From an uncultured Acetatifactor sp. (GTDB lineage Bacteria > Bacillota > Clostridia > Lachnospirales > Lachnospiraceae), in NCBI GenBank assembly GCA_947626405.1, contig CANQSE010000063.1:1-9310 (forward strand): a stretch of DNA of 9,310 bases. Direction: 5' to 3'. The notes beneath the pieces are model-generated. The model did no database searches and was not told where the DNA came from. It saw nothing but the letters and a program-made list of their open reading frames with translations. This document shows, in pieces, positions 6,074 to 9,310 of the stretch; the stretch's first letter is position 1, and the number at the start of each line of letters is the position of its first letter. The position numbers and the translations under genes are program-made.

Positions 6074-8711
6074 ATGTCAGTACAATTGAAGCCAGGCAGA
6101 CTACCGCAAACAAAATCATTCCGACATTAAGCCACACTGTTTTAAACTTAAGCCCCTTTGTAAGCTCAAGCCGCGACACGCCAAAGCTTACCTTTCGGAC
6201 GTTGATGCAAAACAGCACAAGTCCGGCAAGACTGAGGGCTATAATCGCCAGCACGTAAATTACAAGCGGCAGCATCTGCATAAGCGCGGCCTTAAGCGCC
6301 GCGGGGTCACTCATGTCCGCGCCCAGCGCCGCGGGATCTACGCTGCCTAATACGGCGGGCGCAACCACGCTTCCCAAAAAATTTACCATCATGTGCAGGG
6401 CTGCAGAATATCTGAGCCGTCCCGTTTTAAGATATACATATCCGAATATGAGCCCAAGCGCAAACGCATAAAAGAACTGCGACAGGTTTCCGTGAAAAAG
6501 CCCGAATATCAGCGCGGACGTAAAGACTGCCAGTTTTTCGCCGTATACGTTGGTTCTGTCAATCAACTGCTTTCGGAAAATATATTCCTCAATAACAGGG
6601 CCAATAATGACCATAATCAATATCCTGAGCCACTGCGAATCGTCCAGCGCATAGACAAGCAGCGGATTTGCGGAATCCGCGCCAATCACCTCATATATAA
6701 GCGAAAGGATGATATTTCCGATAATATTGCCCGCGTACATTGCAAAGATACTGATGATCGCAGCGCTGACAAACTTCCCCGCTCCCATGGATTTTCCCTC
6801 GCGCTGCACCCTGGGAACGCGTTTCATAATCAGAAGTCCTAACGGAACCGCCACAAGATACATTGGAGCAAACGTGCAGACCCAAAGCAGCCATGACGGA
6901 CCTCCTCCCTGCGGATATATATTTACGACAAGAGCGGAGACTGCAAGCTGTAAAACGTTGGTGATCACCATAATCGCAAACAGTCCCAGTCCGATAATCG
7001 AGAATTGCCGTTTCGCAAGCTTCAGATCTCCTGAAAAAGCGGCGGCTTTCTCTCTGCGCTTTCCGCCCTTCGGATCGATAAAGATGGGCGAAAGTCCGAA
7101 AAACAGAAAACCAAGTCCGAAATTAATCAACGCTGCGGCAATCATCCCCGCAGCAACGTGCTCGAACACGATACCAAGCGCGGCTGCAGCTATATCAGGC
7201 AGAAGTCCGAAGTAAACAAACATGATCTGGACGATCTGCTTAACCATCTTTCCGGCGCTCACAGGCACCGACAGACCTATGAATGCCCCCACGTTCGCCG
7301 AATAAAAATCAACCGAGACTATAAGAGGAACCCAGGCAAGCGCGGCAAAAATGTTTGTCCCTGTAACAACGGCCGCGACGACCATGGCCGGCAGCACGTC
7401 CAGAAAGCAGTTTACGGTCCCGCCAGCCATCGACCAGAAAAGCTTCGCCCACGTACTCTCAGGAATCAGCGTAAAACAGTCCATTTTTGTGTCCTGTTCA
7501 AGCGGATTTCCAAGGGCGCGGACGAAGGAAAACACGGCGAGCGCAAGCGCAACCGGCATGACTCCCCAGCCATCCAGGAAATATCTGCAGACTAATGAAA
7601 TCATAACCGCCAGTACAAGATACGTCTCCATAGTCTTTGTAAAAACGCCCAAATGTGCAAAACGGAAACGATTGTAAAGCGATTTGAAAAAGAAAACATT
7701 CGCTCCCGCTCCGTGCCGCATAGAGTCACGCCGCAGTTTTTCGCTGCGATCCTTTTTTCGTTTTAAGACAATGCCGCTTGACTTCTCGGACTGCGCTTTC
7801 GCCAAAAGCTCAGCCGTTTCTTCCGACTTTGCCATCGCGTCCTCATAGAAATCGGCGCGGGTATTGCGGATTATAAAAGCAAGCGCCACACCGGCCGCAA
7901 CAAGCAGCAAAAAGCAAAGTACAAATCCAATTATGTTTTCCTCGGCCGCGAACACGCATATTCCCTTGATCCATCCCCATATCGGGATAAAACGGGTAAC
8001 GGGAGCGTTGAAAAACAGCGCCGCGGACTTCACATAACCGTTCTGCGAGTTGACGCTGTACAGTAAAAATGCTCCGGCTGCAATAAGCAGGGTGCCGTAT
8101 ACTACAGGCCGCAGGAATCGCCTTACCGCAGCATGCGTTGATGAAAGCATGTAAAGCAGCACCTGTGCAAAAGTTGAAAACAGCACGGTAAAGCACCATG
8201 CCGCAATGATGGAAACGGCGGTCCAGACGGTCAGTCCGGCGTTTACAACAAGATTCGGAAGCAGAAATAATATGTATATGCTCCCGATCACAGCCAGCCC
8301 AAGCTGAGTCGCAATTCTGAACAATAGGACAGACTGCGGCTTCATCGGTGAGGCAAACAAAAGCCCGACATCGGCAGGATGAAAAATCCTGCTGCCGTTT
8401 TTGTCTGCGTTCATGACATAAAATACAAACAGTATCAGTGAAACGCCTCCGACGGCAAGCTCTAACATATTTATTTTATTTTCCATAGGGATTTCCACTG
8501 ATTCGGAAGGCAGCTCCCCCATCTCCTCGACCACCGCCTGATTTGCGGCGTCCGGTTCTTCTGAAGCGGAATCGTCCAGAAATGCTGCAAATAATCCGAC
8601 CACGATGCCGACCACAACACAGACTACCAGATATATAAGCACCCATGTCTTAAAGAGCTTCCTGAGCTGGTTCTTGAATGTGTGAAGCGCATAATAGCAG
8701 AAAAGTTTCAT
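6063..8711 (-). CDS. ABC exporter permease fused to a CPBP intramembrane protease
   Basis: An 882-residue polytopic membrane protein with two parts. Residues 1 to about 555 resemble YthQ-like putative ABC exporter permeases: MKLFCYYALHTFKNQLRKLF start, first membrane helix near 24-45, an acidic loop at 46-78, further hydrophobic segments to about 282, a charged cytoplasmic stretch at 283-350, then more helices to about 542. After a basic linker (KGGKRREK, 548-555) comes a CPBP (CAAX/ABI-type) glutamic protease core with all three motifs: EExxxR at E708-R713, FxxxH at F736-H740, HxxxN at H773-N777. Two more helices follow (about 812-836 and 858-881). The ATG at 8711 overlaps the ATPase stop by 4 nt and is preceded by a strong AGGAGGA, so the pair is translationally coupled and surely forms one transporter. 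The substrate is not visible from sequence; a peptide, lipid-linked molecule or ion is possible. Family assignment is by eye; the protease motifs are firm, the permease family less so. Confidence 0.88.
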   Translation of the reverse strand: MKLFCYYALHTFKNQLRKLFKTWVLIYLVVCVVVGIVVGLFAAFLDDSASEEPDAANQAVVEEMGELPSESVEIPMENKINMLELAVGGVSLILFVFYVMNADKNGSRIFHPADVGLLFASPMKPQSVLLFRIATQLGLAVIGSIYILFLLPNLVVNAGLTVWTAVSIIAAWCFTVLFSTFAQVLLYMLSSTHAAVRRFLRPVVYGTLLIAAGAFLLYSVNSQNGYVKSAALFFNAPVTRFIPIWGWIKGICVFAAEENIIGFVLCFLLLVAAGVALAFIIRNTRADFYEDAMAKSEETAELLAKAQSEKSSGIVLKRKKDRSEKLRRDSMRHGAGANVFFFKSLYNRFRFAHLGVFTKTMETYLVLAVMISLVCRYFLDGWGVMPVALALAVFSFVRALGNPLEQDTKMDCFTLIPESTWAKLFWSMAGGTVNCFLDVLPAMVVAAVVTGTNIFAALAWVPLIVSVDFYSANVGAFIGLSVPVSAGKMVKQIVQIMFVYFGLLPDIAAAALGIVFEHVAAGMIAAALINFGLGFLFFGLSPIFIDPKGGKRREKAAAFSGDLKLAKRQFSIIGLGLFAIMVITNVLQLAVSALVVNIYPQGGGPSWLLWVCTFAPMYLVAVPLGLLIMKRVPRVQREGKSMGAGKFVSAAIISIFAMYAGNIIGNIILSLIYEVIGADSANPLLVYALDDSQWLRILIMVIIGPVIEEYIFRKQLIDRTNVYGEKLAVFTSALIFGLFHGNLSQFFYAFALGLIFGYVYLKTGRLRYSAALHMMVNFLGSVVAPAVLGSVDPAALGADMSDPAALKAALMQMLPLVIYVLAIIALSLAGLVLFCINVRKVSFGVSRLELTKGLKFKTVWLNVGMILFAVVCLASIVLTFVV

Positions 8712-9310
8712 TTTGTATGCTCCTCCTGCGCAGCGTCCTCCATGACATGAGCTTCATCATGCTGTCGCTCTCCCTCCGTCACATCAAAGAACAACTGCTC
8801 CAGAGTCCTTCCGTCCCTTTCAAGCTCGTCGCGCGTCATGTTGGCGCGTATTAAGCCGTGATCCAAAATGATAGCCCTGTCCCACAGCATATCGACGCTG
8901 TCGATTATGTGTGTGCTCACAAGCATCGTACACCCACTTGCCCGCATTTCTTCAAAGAGCAGCTTAAGCTCCTTAATCGCATGAGGATCCAGGCCGATCA
9001 TGGGCTCATCGAGCAGAATGACCTTCGGAGCAGGCAGAAGTCCCAGACATATATTCAGCTTTTGCTGCATCCCCTTTGAAAGCTCGTCTCCGAATTTCTT
9101 CTGTTTGTCCGTCAGCTCAAACCGCTCAAACAGCTCGTCCTTACGGGCTTTGTAATTGCTTAGCCTGTACGCCCTGGCAATAAACTCCATGTGCTCCGAT
9201 ACCGTGAGATTCGGATACAGCGACGGCATCTCCGGTATGTAACCGAGCAGCCTTCTCGCATCCGTTGTTTTGTTTGGATATCCCCCGACCGTTATTTCCC
9301 CGTCGTAACG
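8708..9310 (-). CDS. ABC exporter ATP-binding protein (C-terminal 200 residues, runs off right edge)
   Basis: The nucleotide-binding subunit of the exporter whose membrane part is the next gene. The open frame reaches the right edge, so the Walker A and true start are outside. Numbering from the first visible residue (Arg): the Q-loop region reads GYIPEMPSLYPNLTV at about 23-37, with Glu at the usual Gln place as in many ABC-2 type ATPases; the signature is LSKGMQQKL at 77-85 (a variant of LSGGQ); Walker B VILLDEP with D101 and catalytic E102; D-loop GLDP at 106-109; H-loop VSTH with H134. A 40-residue acidic tail follows, ending EEHTK. These features fit the CcmA/YbhF-like family that works with ABC-2 type permeases. 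An ATG at 9229 is internal, because homologous sequence continues upstream of it without a break (RYDGEITVGGYPNK). Confidence 0.95.
   Translation of the reverse strand, partial: RYDGEITVGGYPNKTTDARRLLGYIPEMPSLYPNLTVSEHMEFIARAYRLSNYKARKDELFERFELTDKQKKFGDELSKGMQQKLNICLGLLPAPKVILLDEPMIGLDPHAIKELKLLFEEMRASGCTMLVSTHIIDSVDMLWDRAIILDHGLIRANMTRDELERDGRTLEQLFFDVTEGERQHDEAHVMEDAAQEEHTK
8721..8727 (-). promoter_or_regulatory. Strong ribosome binding site of the permease-protease gene
   Basis: AGGAGGA on the minus strand, formed by the Gln-Glu-Glu codons near the end of the ATPase gene and ending 9 nt before the ATG at 8711. With the ATGA overlap it provides direct translational coupling of the two transporter subunits. 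Confidence 0.8.

Noticed and set aside
7843..8199. A 118-codon minus-strand frame within the permease gene
   Set aside because: It is out of frame with the intact 882-codon gene, and the permease frame gives clear membrane helices across the same bases.

Overview
The window carries six genes, all on the minus strand, packed almost without gaps. Gene order, domain content (AddAB rather than RecBCD, a YthQ-like ABC exporter permease) and moderate GC point to a Firmicute of the class Clostridia, most likely a Lachnospiraceae relative. That placement is inference from protein style; no rRNA or other marker is present.

Reading in the direction of transcription (right to left): the first gene, cut by the right edge, is the ATP-binding subunit of an ABC exporter (8708-9310). 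It overlaps by 4 nt an 882-residue membrane protein (6063-8711) that joins an ABC exporter permease to a C-terminal CPBP (CAAX/ABI-type) intramembrane glutamic protease with all three conserved motifs. A 126-nt gap follows. It holds a degenerate tandem repeat of about 22 bp that begins inside the stop codon region of the permease gene.

The second block is a nucleotide-pool and DNA-repair cluster: a one-domain MazG NTP pyrophosphohydrolase (5466-5936), an AAG/MPG-type 3-methyladenine DNA glycosylase (4825-5469, probable TTG start overlapping the mazG stop), AddB (1374-4796) and AddA (1-1361, N-terminal 453 residues only, cut by the left edge). Spacings of -4, 28 and 12 nt indicate one transcription unit. 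Functionally MazG would hydrolyse non-canonical NTPs, the glycosylase would remove alkylated bases and AddAB would resect double-strand breaks for RecA loading, including breaks that arise from damaged or excised bases.

Most of the window is ordinary chromosome. The items worth a second look are the exporter-protease fusion, the tandem repeat across its stop codon, the half-length MazG, and the repair-gene coupling with a weak start codon. I see no CRISPR array, insertion sequence, tRNA, rRNA or convincing terminator, and no clear sign of an undescribed system.
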